Source: Chitinophaga sp. YR627 (lineage in GTDB: Bacteria; Bacteroidota; Bacteroidia; Chitinophagales; Chitinophagaceae). Taken from it: a stretch of DNA of 64,000 bases. Location of the stretch: positions 558,001-622,000 of the forward strand of contig NZ_FOUX01000002.1 in assembly GCF_900114995.1 (NCBI RefSeq), written 5' to 3'. The position numbers and the translations under genes are program-made. Below the pieces are notes generated by a model. That model was not told the DNA's origin. It searched no databases and saw only the letters and a program-made list of their open reading frames with translations. The first letter of the stretch is position 1. Every line of letters starts with the position of its first letter. Below, piece by piece: positions 9,230-18,307 of this stretch.

Positions 9230-10678
9230 TTACTCCCTGACGGCCTCCAGTGTAGTTTTAGCTGCTGTTACGACATCCGGATTTTCGCTATTCAGCAACA
9301 ACCGGATAAAACGTTCTTTGTCTGCAGCCTTCTTATACGCCAGTACATGCAGTAAAGTGATCTGTACAAAGGGAGGTGCTTGTTGCAGCGCCACTGCTAC
9401 ATAACCGGACACATCTCGGCTTCTGATACTCAGCAGACTATTACCGATGGCTTTGACCTCTGTGGAATCAGCCGTTTTCATCGCTACCAGCAAAGGACTT
9501 AGCATCTCCGGGCTTTGCATCTGTGCGCTGGCTTCAATGGCAGCCATCCTTACACGCACATCACTGTCCTTTAACGCTTTTGTACACAATGATATTGCAA
9601 CACGTTGTTTAGTGGCGGCCAGCATAGTAATGACAGCCGCTTTGGTAGCAGGTTGCGAGCGTTCACCTTTTTGCAGCCAGACATCGGCATTGGCTCCATT
9701 CATGAATCTTCCTGCCATGGCAAGGGCTGCTGCTGCGTATTGCGGATCTTTATTATCAGCGGCCAGTGTTAAGGTATTGGTCGCATTATCTCCCATAATA
9801 TCCACAATAGTTTTCAATGCCGCGATACGTACATGTGAAAGACTGTCTCCCTTGCATTGCCGGAGCACTTTATTAGCCGCGGTCTGTGCAGGTGCTGTTG
9901 GCCAGTTATGGCCAAGATTATCGATGAACAACAGATAGGCCGCTGTGGCGCCTGTTGAATCATAGGAGAAATTTACTTTTTCAGCTGCCGCAAATAGTAC
10001 TGGTTCGCTGTCCTCGCTGGCAATATTTGCCAATGCAAACAATGCTGTTCTTTTCAGTACCGGATCAGCTGAAGAAGCACGTAATGTGATTGCACCTTCA
10101 GCGGCTATATACCGACGATCGCCCAGGGCTTTTATCAATGCTATTTCACTATTCCCTTTTGCTTTATCCAAAGCCAGTTCCATGGCAATCAGGGATGCAG
10201 AAGTCTTTATCTGCGATAGTACACGAATAGCAGGATCACTGTAACGAGGTTGTTGCAGGTAAGGTTTTAATAATGCTATAGCGGCATTGTCGCCAAAGAA
10301 CTGTAACTGTTCTATCAGAAATATTTTAGCACTTGCATCCGTGGTCAGTTTAAGCGCTCTACCCCATGCTTTTACTGCTTTGGTACGCAGGGAATCTCTT
10401 GTAGCGGCGGCCACGTAACTGGCATAGCCATTCAACGCGTATTGCAGGGCTGTATTGTCTCCTTTCCCGGGAAGACGCAGCATACAGGCCATTTCAGTCA
10501 GTCCGTTAATGCCAAGCGCTGCTATCTGCTGCATACAACTATCCAGTTGTAACTGATTATCTGCAGGCATCCGTTTCAGCACCCGGTTGATCCTCGTTGC
10601 ATAAGGGCTTTGCTTTTGTTGTGCAGACAGTGTGACACAACTCAGCATCAGTATGAAGAATAATATCTTTTTTTTCAT
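9230..10678 (-). CDS. Exported HEAT-repeat protein
   Basis: Starting at the ATG at 10678 gives MKKKILFFILMLSCVTLSAQQ, a clean signal peptide; the frame extends to 10705, but that would overlap the upstream gene. The protein has 482 residues and is almost wholly alpha-helical HEAT/ARM-type repeats (for example DPVLKRTALFALANIASEDSEPVLFAA and DSDVRVRMAAIEASAQMQSPEMLSPLL). HEAT solenoids bind proteins and have no enzyme activity of their own. The gene starts 17 bases after the Gfo/Idh oxidoreductase, so the two form an operon and the product may bind or organise that enzyme in the periplasm. The partner is inferred. Confidence 0.82.
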   Translation of the reverse strand: MKKKILFFILMLSCVTLSAQQKQSPYATRINRVLKRMPADNQLQLDSCMQQIAALGINGLTEMACMLRLPGKGDNTALQYALNGYASYVAAATRDSLRTKAVKAWGRALKLTTDASAKIFLIEQLQFFGDNAAIALLKPYLQQPRYSDPAIRVLSQIKTSASLIAMELALDKAKGNSEIALIKALGDRRYIAAEGAITLRASSADPVLKRTALFALANIASEDSEPVLFAAAEKVNFSYDSTGATAAYLLFIDNLGHNWPTAPAQTAANKVLRQCKGDSLSHVRIAALKTIVDIMGDNATNTLTLAADNKDPQYAAAALAMAGRFMNGANADVWLQKGERSQPATKAAVITMLAATKQRVAISLCTKALKDSDVRVRMAAIEASAQMQSPEMLSPLLVAMKTADSTEVKAIGNSLLSIRSRDVSGYVAVALQQAPPFVQITLLHVLAYKKAADKERFIRLLLNSENPDVVTAAKTTLEAVRE

Positions 10679-10695
10679 AGGATTGTAGTTGTCTG

Positions 10696-11961
10696 TTAAG
10701 CCCAACCAGTGCGGGCAGGTGGGTCAATCAGGCTGTTAGCGGCATCGTCATACAGGAATACCTGTCGCTCAGGATCGAACTCCAGCGAACGACCTACCTG
10801 CAGTGCGATCTTTGCTATGTTTACCAATGTACAGGAGCGATGTCCATTCTCTTCATTCAGGGCAAACTGCCGGCGCTCCTTTACGGAAATAAGGAAATCA
10901 GTCACCTGTGGCGGTGGGTCCGGATATGCTGCCAGTTTCTTCGCCAGATCGGGAATATCAGAGCGGAAACCAGGGTACAACTTACCGGAAGGTCCTTCGA
11001 TAAATGCAGCTTTTTCATCTGTGCCTTCACCATCAAGGATGATCTTACATCCGTCCTTGTAGGTATAGGTGATCCTTCTCCAGGTGCCTACTGCGTCCGG
11101 GTGTTGCTGGGGGGCATCTATTTCCACAGAGACCGGACTGGTATCATCTTTCCCGAGTATATACTGCACCGGGTCGAGGAAGTGCTGTCCCATATCTCCC
11201 AGTCCGCCGCCATCATAGTCCCAGTATCCCCGGAAGCGCTGATGTACCCTGTCGGGATGATAAGGCTTATATGGAGCAGGTCCCAGCCAGCGGTCGTAAT
11301 TTAATTCAGCTGGCACCGGTGTTACAGGAAGATTTGTTTTTCCCACCCAATGCTGTTTCCAGTCGAAACCGGTATGGCGGTTCAATGTCACCGTAAGCGG
11401 CCAGCCCAGCATACCACTGTTAACCAGTTTCTTAACCGGCTTTACCGGCGTATTCATTCCATAGAAATTATCCTCAAACCGGAACCAGGTGTTCAGGCGG
11501 AACATCCGCCCGTATTGCTGTACGGCTTCTTTCACCCGCTTTCCCTCTCCTATGGTACGCGTCATGGGTTTTTCACACCAGATATCCTTTCCTGCACGTG
11601 CGGCTTCGACAGACATAATTCCATGCCAGTGAGGCGGCGTAGCGATGTGTACGATATCTACTTCAGGTAACTGTATTAATTCGCGGTAATCGTCAAAGGT
11701 TTTTACCCCTTCACCCAGTACCTCCTGCGCCTGTTGCAGATGCAGTTTATCCACATCACAGATAGCCACTACTCTGGTACCGGCATATCCGAAATGTCCT
11801 TTTCCCATCCCACCGGTACCGATCACACCCTTTGTCAGCTGATCGCTGGGCGCCAGATACCCACGCCCTAAAACATGACGGGGCACTATTGTAAATGCGG
11901 CAACGGCGCCTATACCATTCCTGAGGAAGGTCCTTCTGGACTGATTCTTTTTCTGCTCCAT
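10696..11961 (-). CDS. Tat-exported Gfo/Idh/MocA oxidoreductase
   Basis: The frame reaches back to 12105, but the ATG at 11961 gives MEQKKNQSRRTFLRNGIGAVAAFTIV, a twin-arginine signal (SRRTFLR), so 421 residues are annotated. The NAD(P)-binding loop is GVIGTGGMGKGH, followed by VVAICDVD; EKPMTRTIGEGKRV is the family's EKP motif. DWKQHWVG and GGGLGDMGQHFLDP belong to the C-terminal substrate domain, as in the Tat-secreted glycosidase/oxidoreductase branch. Members oxidise or reduce sugars with NAD(P), and some cleave glycosides by a redox route. Bound cofactor is probably carried through the Tat pathway. It is first in an operon with the HEAT protein. Confidence 0.88.
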   Translation of the reverse strand: MEQKKNQSRRTFLRNGIGAVAAFTIVPRHVLGRGYLAPSDQLTKGVIGTGGMGKGHFGYAGTRVVAICDVDKLHLQQAQEVLGEGVKTFDDYRELIQLPEVDIVHIATPPHWHGIMSVEAARAGKDIWCEKPMTRTIGEGKRVKEAVQQYGRMFRLNTWFRFEDNFYGMNTPVKPVKKLVNSGMLGWPLTVTLNRHTGFDWKQHWVGKTNLPVTPVPAELNYDRWLGPAPYKPYHPDRVHQRFRGYWDYDGGGLGDMGQHFLDPVQYILGKDDTSPVSVEIDAPQQHPDAVGTWRRITYTYKDGCKIILDGEGTDEKAAFIEGPSGKLYPGFRSDIPDLAKKLAAYPDPPPQVTDFLISVKERRQFALNEENGHRSCTLVNIAKIALQVGRSLEFDPERQVFLYDDAANSLIDPPARTGWA

Positions 11962-12168
11962 GTTATGGTTAAAATTCAGTAAGCCGGAGCAAGATATAAA
12001 AATGATTTTGCAAGTGTATATTTCTGTGATAAGCGGGTTATCGTTTTGCAGTAAAAATTCTCTATATTCGTTCAGTGCCAGATCGTATATACCGTTAGCC
12101 AACATCTGAGCCCGTATTAATCCTTAACAAAACATCCCTGAGAACCGTTCACCATTAACACACAACAC

Positions 12169-13149
12169 ATGCCGTCTCTTATTGATATCCTGTTGCCCGA
12201 GAAGGTGAAAACCTCGCAGGTCATTCCACAGGAGTTTCAAGCATATGTCTATCCTTTCACCAAACCCATTTTCAGATCCACACCTGTATTTACCCGGATA
12301 GAACAGATCATTGCTATCCACGGTTGCCGTATTATGAATGTCACTACGCTTGTAGAAGAAGAAACGGTGATGCGGGTCCGTCGTAAAAATGATGCGCTGA
12401 CCCTGCACATCATGTTACGCGGAACGGTTGCCTGGTCTGTACCGACGGAGGGTAAGATTTCATTATCCGCCGGCGAATACCGGTTGCTAAAAATGAATAC
12501 AGGTCCGCATGAGATGCTACTTCCTGCGGGGCTGAGTGAATTTATCCAGATAGATATTCCACCTACATTAATTGCAGACATTGTTCCTGCATCCACACTG
12601 GTACGTTCCTTACTGACATCGCCGCTACCTTTTCAGTCTTCTGTTTGTCCACAGCCGATGGAACCGAAATTCAGGCAGCTGATAGACGATATCCGCCAAA
12701 CGGTGGTAAGAGACGGGATTCAACAGCTGCGTTTATATGCGCAGCTGACGGAACTGATCACGGCGGCCATTGACAATCTGGAGAAAACTGCACTGCCGCC
12801 TTCCGGGAGTGAGGTACATGAACGCCTGATCTTTGATATCAAGGTGTATATCAACCGGCATCTGAGTAAGAAAATCACTCTGTCAGATATTGCTGCGGCT
12901 TTCTTCATCAGCGAGTCCAAGCTTAAAAAAGATTTTAAGAAATCCGAGCAACAGACAGTTCTCGCCTACCTCCAGGAACAGCGGATGCAACGTGCGATGC
13001 AGCTGTTACAATCTTCTGACAACAAGCTCGCTCATATTGCACAGGAAGTAGGCTACAGCAATCTTTCCAGTTTCACCCGCGAATTCAGAAAACATTTCGA
13101 TTGTTCACCGAAGGTCGTCAGACTAAATATCCGAAACAGACACATATAA
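12169..13149 (+). CDS. AraC-family transcriptional regulator
   Basis: The protein has 326 residues. The C-terminal ~100 form the two-helix-turn-helix AraC domain: KITLSDIAAAFFISESKLKKDFKK, then LAHIAQEVGYSNLSSFTREFRKHFDCSPKVVR. The N-terminal ~210 residues (SLSAGEYRLLKMNTGPHEMLLPAG) look like a cupin-type effector domain. It is divergent from the oxidoreductase and lies 26 bases upstream of the MauE-like gene in the same direction, so it probably heads and may control that operon. Confidence 0.9.
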   Translation: MPSLIDILLPEKVKTSQVIPQEFQAYVYPFTKPIFRSTPVFTRIEQIIAIHGCRIMNVTTLVEEETVMRVRRKNDALTLHIMLRGTVAWSVPTEGKISLSAGEYRLLKMNTGPHEMLLPAGLSEFIQIDIPPTLIADIVPASTLVRSLLTSPLPFQSSVCPQPMEPKFRQLIDDIRQTVVRDGIQQLRLYAQLTELITAAIDNLEKTALPPSGSEVHERLIFDIKVYINRHLSKKITLSDIAAAFFISESKLKKDFKKSEQQTVLAYLQEQRMQRAMQLLQSSDNKLAHIAQEVGYSNLSSFTREFRKHFDCSPKVVRLNIRNRHI

Positions 13150-13175
13150 CCTATTTAAACAAGCGTTAATCCGTT

Positions 13176-13589
13176 ATGACACGTAAACTATTCATTGAGT
13201 TACCCGCAGTGTTATTGGTAGCACTCTTCACTTATGCCGCCATCAGTAAACTGATGCAGTATGATACATTCGAATATCAGCTGGGACAGTCACCCTTTGT
13301 AACCGGATATGCCGGTCTCCTTGCCTGGTCGTTACCTTCATTTGAGTTACTGATAGCCGCCCTGCTTGTTATTCCCGGCACCCGGCTGACAGGATTTTAT
13401 CTCTCTTATGCGATGATGCTGGCATTCACGATCTATATCTATGCAATGTTGCATTACAGTTATTTCGTTCCCTGTTCCTGCGGCGGTATTCTATCGCAGA
13501 TGAACTGGGACCAGCATTTCATCTTTAACATCGTATTTACCCTCATTGCGATGGCTGGCATTTTCTTCTTACCATTCAAAAAGAAATAA
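13176..13589 (+). CDS. MauE/DoxX-type redox-associated membrane protein
   Basis: The protein has 137 residues and four predicted membrane helices. FTYAAISKLMQYDTFEYQLGQSP in and after the first helix and PCSCGG (Cys100, Cys102) before the last match MauE-like proteins, which in methylamine utilisation support disulfide formation in the periplasmic MauA subunit. Here the neighbours are Cys-containing small exported proteins (14667, 15248), so a similar role is plausible. Its stop is 9 bases before the next start. Function is inferred by analogy. Confidence 0.8.
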   Translation: MTRKLFIELPAVLLVALFTYAAISKLMQYDTFEYQLGQSPFVTGYAGLLAWSLPSFELLIAALLVIPGTRLTGFYLSYAMMLAFTIYIYAMLHYSYFVPCSCGGILSQMNWDQHFIFNIVFTLIAMAGIFFLPFKKK

Positions 13590-13598
13590 TCACATTTT

Positions 13599-14630
13599 AT
13601 GATCAAAAGACTATTTGCAGTATTACTGCTGACCCTATTGACTGGCGGTATTATGTTCTTCCTGGTGAGCAATTCCAGGAGACCCCTTGACACAAAACAT
13701 GGTTTTAACCGGACTTTCAATAATAATAAAGTAAAGTTGCTGGCATCTGCTATTGTGCCTCATATGCTGTTTGTAGCGGGCAACAGCGATAGTGTTCTTT
13801 ACTTCCATAGTGGCGACCCATCATTTATTACCTATGCGGATACAGGTCTGCATCAGCTGCAAACAATCCCTCTTCCGCTGGATAGTGTAAAAGCAGGATT
13901 GGCCAACGGATTCAGTGTCTATGTGCATTATCCGGATGCTTTTCTATATGCATACAATATGGCCAGTATTTTCAGATATAATATACCAGCGAAGAAACTT
14001 ACCAGGATCAATACACCAGGGAATTATACCGGTGCAGTACAAATCAGCGATTCCAGCTTTATACTGAGATATTTCACAGGCAATGATACGGATCAATCTT
14101 TCTGTCGTCTGAACCTATATACATCGGCTTATCACACAGATGGTCTGTTTACAGATACAAACCTATCTTCCAGCGGCAATCTTTTATATGATGCACAAAA
14201 CACGCAATGTATTTATGTAAGACAGTTCTGTAATAACATCCTGCTTTTTGATACGAGCTTACAAAAGCATGCACCTGCACATACGATTGACACTTTTACA
14301 CAGTCCCATGGTGAATATATTAGTCATAATAAGACGGGCAGTGATGATATGTTATATAAGCCCAAAGGAGATCGTATGCTGATCAATTATCTGAGCCAGG
14401 TGTATGACGGGAAGTTATATGTGAATAGTCTGTTGAAAGCTGATAATGAAACAATGGCTACAGATCAGCGGGAGACGGTGATAGATGTGTATGATGCGGG
14501 GAGCGGGAAGTATCTGGAGAGTTTTTATGTACCGCTTGGAAATGTGAAGAGACTGAGTTCATTCAGGGTGGTTGGTAAGCGGTTAGTGGTGACTTATAAG
14601 GACAGGATTTCGGTGTATGAGTTACCCTGA
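13599..14630 (+). CDS. Membrane-anchored predicted beta-propeller protein, function unknown
   Basis: The protein has 343 residues with an N-terminal membrane anchor or signal (LFAVLLLTLLTGGIMFFLV). The rest is beta-rich with a repeating rhythm (SDSVLYFHSGDPSFITY..., ISDSSFILRYF, NNILLFDT, VIDVYDAGSGKYLESFYVPLG, KRLVVTYKDRISVYEL), as in six-bladed propellers of the TolB-like/BF3164 kind. No catalytic motif is seen. It sits between the MauE-like gene and the small Cys-peptide gene with short gaps (9 and 36 bases), so it probably acts with them in the periplasm. Confidence 0.65.
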   Translation: MIKRLFAVLLLTLLTGGIMFFLVSNSRRPLDTKHGFNRTFNNNKVKLLASAIVPHMLFVAGNSDSVLYFHSGDPSFITYADTGLHQLQTIPLPLDSVKAGLANGFSVYVHYPDAFLYAYNMASIFRYNIPAKKLTRINTPGNYTGAVQISDSSFILRYFTGNDTDQSFCRLNLYTSAYHTDGLFTDTNLSSSGNLLYDAQNTQCIYVRQFCNNILLFDTSLQKHAPAHTIDTFTQSHGEYISHNKTGSDDMLYKPKGDRMLINYLSQVYDGKLYVNSLLKADNETMATDQRETVIDVYDAGSGKYLESFYVPLGNVKRLSSFRVVGKRLVVTYKDRISVYELP

Positions 14631-14666
14631 TGGGATCATATTTTTATTCATTCAACATAAGCAAAC

Positions 14667-14948
14667 ATGAAAAAAATGAAAATGGATTATCTGGCCGGGG
14701 TGTTATTATTGAGTGCATTGGGGGCGATCGCGAGTAGTAAAAAGACAACCCGGATTGATATCTGTTTAACAACTCCAACAACAGTTGGGCCTTCTATTAA
14801 TTGGGAATGTCCTTTTTCTCCGGCAGTACAATGTTGTTACATTTCTGCGGGAAGTACTTCTCAATATGTTACTCAAACGCAACCTAGCGGAACGGTTTCT
14901 ATCAGAAGGAGCCCGGTGCAGATGACGGTAATTTTTGGCCTCAAATAA
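14667..14948 (+). CDS. Small exported four-Cys protein (DUF6520-like), copy 1
   Basis: The protein has 93 residues. A signal-like N-terminus (DYLAGVLLLSALGAIASS) precedes a mature part of about 70 residues with four cysteines in the order IC...WEC...QCCY. The C-terminus TVSIRRSPVQMTVIFGLK is shared with the second copy at 15248. The overall form (Lys start, short hydrophobic stretch ending in A-x-A-S, few Cys) resembles the small Bacteroidota proteins I associate with DUF6520, but I cannot confirm the family. It is the fourth gene of the AraC-MauE operon, 36 bases after the propeller-like gene. It could be a redox-active or secreted peptide. Confidence 0.7.
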   Translation: MKKMKMDYLAGVLLLSALGAIASSKKTTRIDICLTTPTTVGPSINWECPFSPAVQCCYISAGSTSQYVTQTQPSGTVSIRRSPVQMTVIFGLK

Positions 14949-15247
14949 TAAGAACTTTGTCCATATTAGCGTATAAAAAAGTATACTACAAATATAGGAC
15001 CTCATTATATGCTAATATGGACAAACATTAGACACTCCAACCAATACCCCAAAGCAACGTCCTTTCGTATCTTTACGAACGGGAATAGAGCACATATCAA
15101 CCACATATCTTTATGAGATCCCATCACCAGTATTATTGAGAATGCCGGAATGGTATCAAATTATGTCTGATTGGATAAATCCAGCTGGATAATATTTTGT
15201 GAAATTTGAATGCGACTAAGTGCATTTTTAAAACATCATGGGGTAAA
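14949..15247. repeat. Spacer with a 21-base inverted repeat between the two Cys-peptide genes
   Basis: Arms at 14956-14976 and 15005-15025 pair over 21 bases with one G-U position and enclose 28 bases; the core is TTTGTCCATATTAGC against GCTAATATGGACAAA. There is no T-run after either side, so this is not a standard terminator. It may cap the mRNA of copy 1, serve as a processing site, or be a relic of an inserted element. The remaining ~220 bases hold no intact gene. The minus strand between about 15020 and 15120 contains a short peptide like a worn sensor-domain fragment, too short to call. Confidence 0.65.
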
Positions 15248-15535
15248 ATGAAATACATTAAGCTGAATCCAACTTTAGCGGTTTTTCTATTTAGTGCGCT
15301 GGGCGCATATGCAACCAGTAGTAACACCAATAGACTTAACCTTTGTTCTACTGTGCCGACATCATCGGGAGTAAGTATTAACAATGAATGCCCTTACAGT
15401 GCATCAATACAATGTTGTTATATAGCTGCAGGCAGCTCGAGTCAATATGTAACACAGCTGCAGGGAGCCAATACTGTCACCATCAGAAGAAATCCGTCTT
15501 CCATGGTTACCATTTTCGGTCTTAAATCATTTTAG
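15248..15535 (+). CDS. Small exported four-Cys protein (DUF6520-like), copy 2
   Basis: The ATG at 15248 is preferred to the in-frame start at 15206 because it gives a signal-like N-terminus (MKYIKLNPTLAVFLFSALGAYATSS) matching copy 1. The protein has 95 residues. Over 67 ungapped mature positions it shares about 41 identical residues with copy 1, including all four Cys (LC...NEC...QCCY), AGSSSQYVTQ and the FGLK end. The two genes are a tandem duplication separated by a spacer with a long inverted repeat. Its stop is only 9 bases from the stop of the convergent TlpA-like gene. Confidence 0.7.
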   Translation: MKYIKLNPTLAVFLFSALGAYATSSNTNRLNLCSTVPTSSGVSINNECPYSASIQCCYIAAGSSSQYVTQLQGANTVTIRRNPSSMVTIFGLKSF

Positions 15536-15544
15536 ATGAACTTA

Positions 15545-16936
15545 CTAGTCTTCCAATAACAATACATCGATATTCTTCTCATCTTCGCAAAGCTCAATAC
15601 CAAATGCATGTAACGCACGCTTTAATGCCTGCACATCATTCATTTTAGCTGCAAGGTCTATATCTATCTTAGCATAAAGGTGACTTTCATCTATGATAAT
15701 TGCAGACTCCAGACCCCGATAGGAAGCAGCTGTGCCGCCCTCATTAAACGATCTGATATGTTCCACTAATTTTGAAAATGGAACGTTCCTTAGTTTCAGA
15801 TAGTAAATGTTACCCTCCTCGACCAGATCACCACCTTTAGTTTTCAGCATACTGCTATCACTTACATATAAGACGTAACACGCCAATCTCTTTTTCACGA
15901 TCGTCCCCTTTACACCAAAATATCTATAGATATCTTCTTTCATCCTTTCCTGCAACATTCTCATTCCTTTATCCGGTACAATAAGATCATAACAATACAG
16001 ATCAGTTGCAGTTGCCGGCGCCTGTGTATAATTTACCGTTAGCCTTTCCAAATTAGCCTTATTGCGGATATTAAAAAAAACTCTTGGTACCGGTACAAGT
16101 CGCTGCTCTCTCGGGTCAGGACTTAGCTCTCCAAATGCAAATCTCAGCATCGTACTCAATGGAAGGTTCCATATTCGCAACCTCCTTTCGTTATAAATCC
16201 CCAGGCAATCTATACCTGAACTGGGTGGATATTTCTTGTTATATCCCGACAACATAGAATAGGCAAGCATTCCCGTAATGGAATCATTTAACATCATCCT
16301 TTCAGCTATATCAGCTTCCTGATATGAAAACATTGCAGGATGTTTTACCTCTGTTATGCTATCTTTATTTACATCAAGATGAGATAAGTCCCTCCCGTCG
16401 ATCAAAGCTTTTACATTATCCTCATTTAACGCTTCATGCCCTGTAGAGGCGATCACGGTTCCATTCCTGGAAATCCATACATAATGAGGAATATATTTAT
16501 GGGGAAAGCTAAAATAAAGGCTATCATTCAATCCGGCCGGGCCATTAGTAGCGGTTAATAGTTTAAATCCCTGATATCGAATATTCTCGAACAATTTTTT
16601 AACTTTGGAAAGACTATCATAGGTAACAGTGACAATTTGCAGATCATCCGCAAATTTCTCTTGCAGACGTTGCAGTTTAGGGAACTGGGCCAGACAAGGC
16701 TGGCAAAAAATCGCCCAAAAATCAACTAATATAGCCTTCCCTTTAAAGTCTTTGAATGTCGCCTGGTCCTGTTCATGATTTAATACATTATATAACGTAA
16801 AATCAGGCACATGTTGTCCGGTTATAACCGGCCTCACATCAGAGGGGGTGTTTGCAAACGTCTCTGTATCCTGCGCTGAGACAGAAGAAATACCAAACAT
16901 GGTCAATAGCGACAAACATTGCAAAACAAATTTCAT
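15545..16936 (-). CDS. TlpA-like thioredoxin protein with DUF3738-like C-terminus
   Basis: The protein has 463 residues with a signal peptide ending at VSAQ. The thioredoxin domain covers ~38-175: VPDFTLYNV, then VDFWAIFCQPCLAQFP with the redox pair Cys78-Cys81, and IPHYVWISRNG near the cis-Pro site. The C-terminal ~240 residues contain RMLQERMKEDIYRYFGVKGTIVKKRLACYVLYVSD, like the DUF3738/TIGR03435 soil-bacterium domain that often follows TlpA in Bacteroidota. It probably reduces or exchanges disulfides in the periplasm. Its ATG overlaps the SusD stop by four bases, so it is coupled to SusCD. Confidence 0.83.
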   Translation of the reverse strand: MKFVLQCLSLLTMFGISSVSAQDTETFANTPSDVRPVITGQHVPDFTLYNVLNHEQDQATFKDFKGKAILVDFWAIFCQPCLAQFPKLQRLQEKFADDLQIVTVTYDSLSKVKKLFENIRYQGFKLLTATNGPAGLNDSLYFSFPHKYIPHYVWISRNGTVIASTGHEALNEDNVKALIDGRDLSHLDVNKDSITEVKHPAMFSYQEADIAERMMLNDSITGMLAYSMLSGYNKKYPPSSGIDCLGIYNERRLRIWNLPLSTMLRFAFGELSPDPREQRLVPVPRVFFNIRNKANLERLTVNYTQAPATATDLYCYDLIVPDKGMRMLQERMKEDIYRYFGVKGTIVKKRLACYVLYVSDSSMLKTKGGDLVEEGNIYYLKLRNVPFSKLVEHIRSFNEGGTAASYRGLESAIIIDESHLYAKIDIDLAAKMNDVQALKRALHAFGIELCEDEKNIDVLLLED

Positions 16937-18288
16937 CTTACATTTTGTTGTATCCCACTTGACACAATTTCTTCTTCAGGAATAGGGAAAACATATCTGG
17001 GACTATTAGGGAGTAATTCATATACGTTCCCGTTAATTTTTCGGGTAAGTTTTTTTGCAAAGCGGGCATCTTTATTCAGGCGTCTCAGGTCAAACCATCT
17101 AAGCCCCCTGAATATCAATTCCTTTCTTCGTTCATCCAGTATTTTTTTTAGCGCTACCTGAGCATCTCCCAATGCCAGATCTATATAGGTCCCTGACTTC
17201 CATCTTTTGCGGAGCAGGGTGTTCAGATCGGACATAGCTGCGGATATTTTTCCTTCTCTTGCATTACATTCCGCGCGTGTCAGTAAAACCTCAGGTACTG
17301 TGATGCCTCCAAATTGTACAAAAACATCGCCGGAATAAGTCCCTTTAAATAATATCTGACCAGCTAATCCTATTCTAAAAAAAAGGGACTTCCTTAAATC
17401 ATTCTCCTCAAATTGTTTGTAAAGCGTTGTGTCAATATATGAACTGGTCATACTAAGCAATGCGAAAGGAGATAAAATACCATATAAGATTACATCCGAA
17501 TTAAATTTCTCAAAGGGTAGATTTCCTTCATCCGATACAGTATTATAATCCAGTAATTCATTATAAATAGCCAACGAGCTATCCGCATATTTAATTGCAT
17601 CTGCATAGTTACCCAATCCCAGATATATCCTTGACAGCAATGCATATGCCGACACCTTAGATGGACGCAATTTGTTCAAAGGCTCACGGGGAAGCAACGG
17701 AATTGCATCTTTTAAATCACTGAGAACTCTATCATAAGTTTCCTTCAAATTCGCACGCTGATAAATTTTCTTCACATCCGGACTTAATCTTAGTGGAATA
17801 CCCAGATCGGAAACCGCCGTAGCACTATCGTAAGGTTTGCAGAATATCCCTGATAACAGATAAAAAGACATTCCGCGAACAAACAAGGCAGAACCTTGAA
17901 GGTTATTATATGCCGAACTCCCTACACCTTCGGAAATTTCACTCATTCCGTTCAGCACGAGATTGCAGAGATTTATGCGTATATAATTACCTGACCAGTC
18001 CGATATAAAATCATTAACAGGAAAAATATCATCTCCCCATATATACCCTTGCCTCATACCATTAAGGGGCAGTGCATTAAAACGCGCATCGGTTATATAA
18101 TAATTATCGGCAGCAGCTTCTCCATATGCAGGAATGAAAGCATTGATAATATCACTATTATCCAGCAATGCCTGAAAATCGCCAATAGTTTGAGGTACGG
18201 TCTTGGATTGATCCGGTTTCGTATCGAGTTTTTTGGTACACCCTAATAACACAAACAGTACTGATATGTACAACAAATGCTTCGGCAT
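16933..18288 (-). CDS. SusD/RagB-family surface lipoprotein
   Basis: The protein has 451 residues. The lipobox is LLGC (MPKHLLYISVLFVLLGCTKK), and the N-terminus TIGDFQALLDNSDIINAF and the C-terminal block LDERRKELIFRGLRWFDLRRLNKD are SusD hallmarks, with TPR-like helices between (AYALLSRIYLGLGNYADAIKYADSSL). SusD proteins are surface lids that hand substrate to their SusC partner. The SusC gene is 19 bases upstream and TlpA follows with an ATGA overlap. The ligand cannot be deduced; the locus has no glycoside hydrolase, so it may be a peptide or protein rather than a glycan. Confidence 0.92.
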   Translation of the reverse strand: MPKHLLYISVLFVLLGCTKKLDTKPDQSKTVPQTIGDFQALLDNSDIINAFIPAYGEAAADNYYITDARFNALPLNGMRQGYIWGDDIFPVNDFISDWSGNYIRINLCNLVLNGMSEISEGVGSSAYNNLQGSALFVRGMSFYLLSGIFCKPYDSATAVSDLGIPLRLSPDVKKIYQRANLKETYDRVLSDLKDAIPLLPREPLNKLRPSKVSAYALLSRIYLGLGNYADAIKYADSSLAIYNELLDYNTVSDEGNLPFEKFNSDVILYGILSPFALLSMTSSYIDTTLYKQFEENDLRKSLFFRIGLAGQILFKGTYSGDVFVQFGGITVPEVLLTRAECNAREGKISAAMSDLNTLLRKRWKSGTYIDLALGDAQVALKKILDERRKELIFRGLRWFDLRRLNKDARFAKKLTRKINGNVYELLPNSPRYVFPIPEEEIVSSGIQQNVR

Positions 18289-18307
18289 AGCTCAAAGGAT
18301 TAATGCG

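Noticed and set aside
14949..15247. Possible remnant of a sensor gene on the minus strand
   Set aside because: Only about 25 residues look domain-like and stops flank them on both sides; too short to call a pseudogene.
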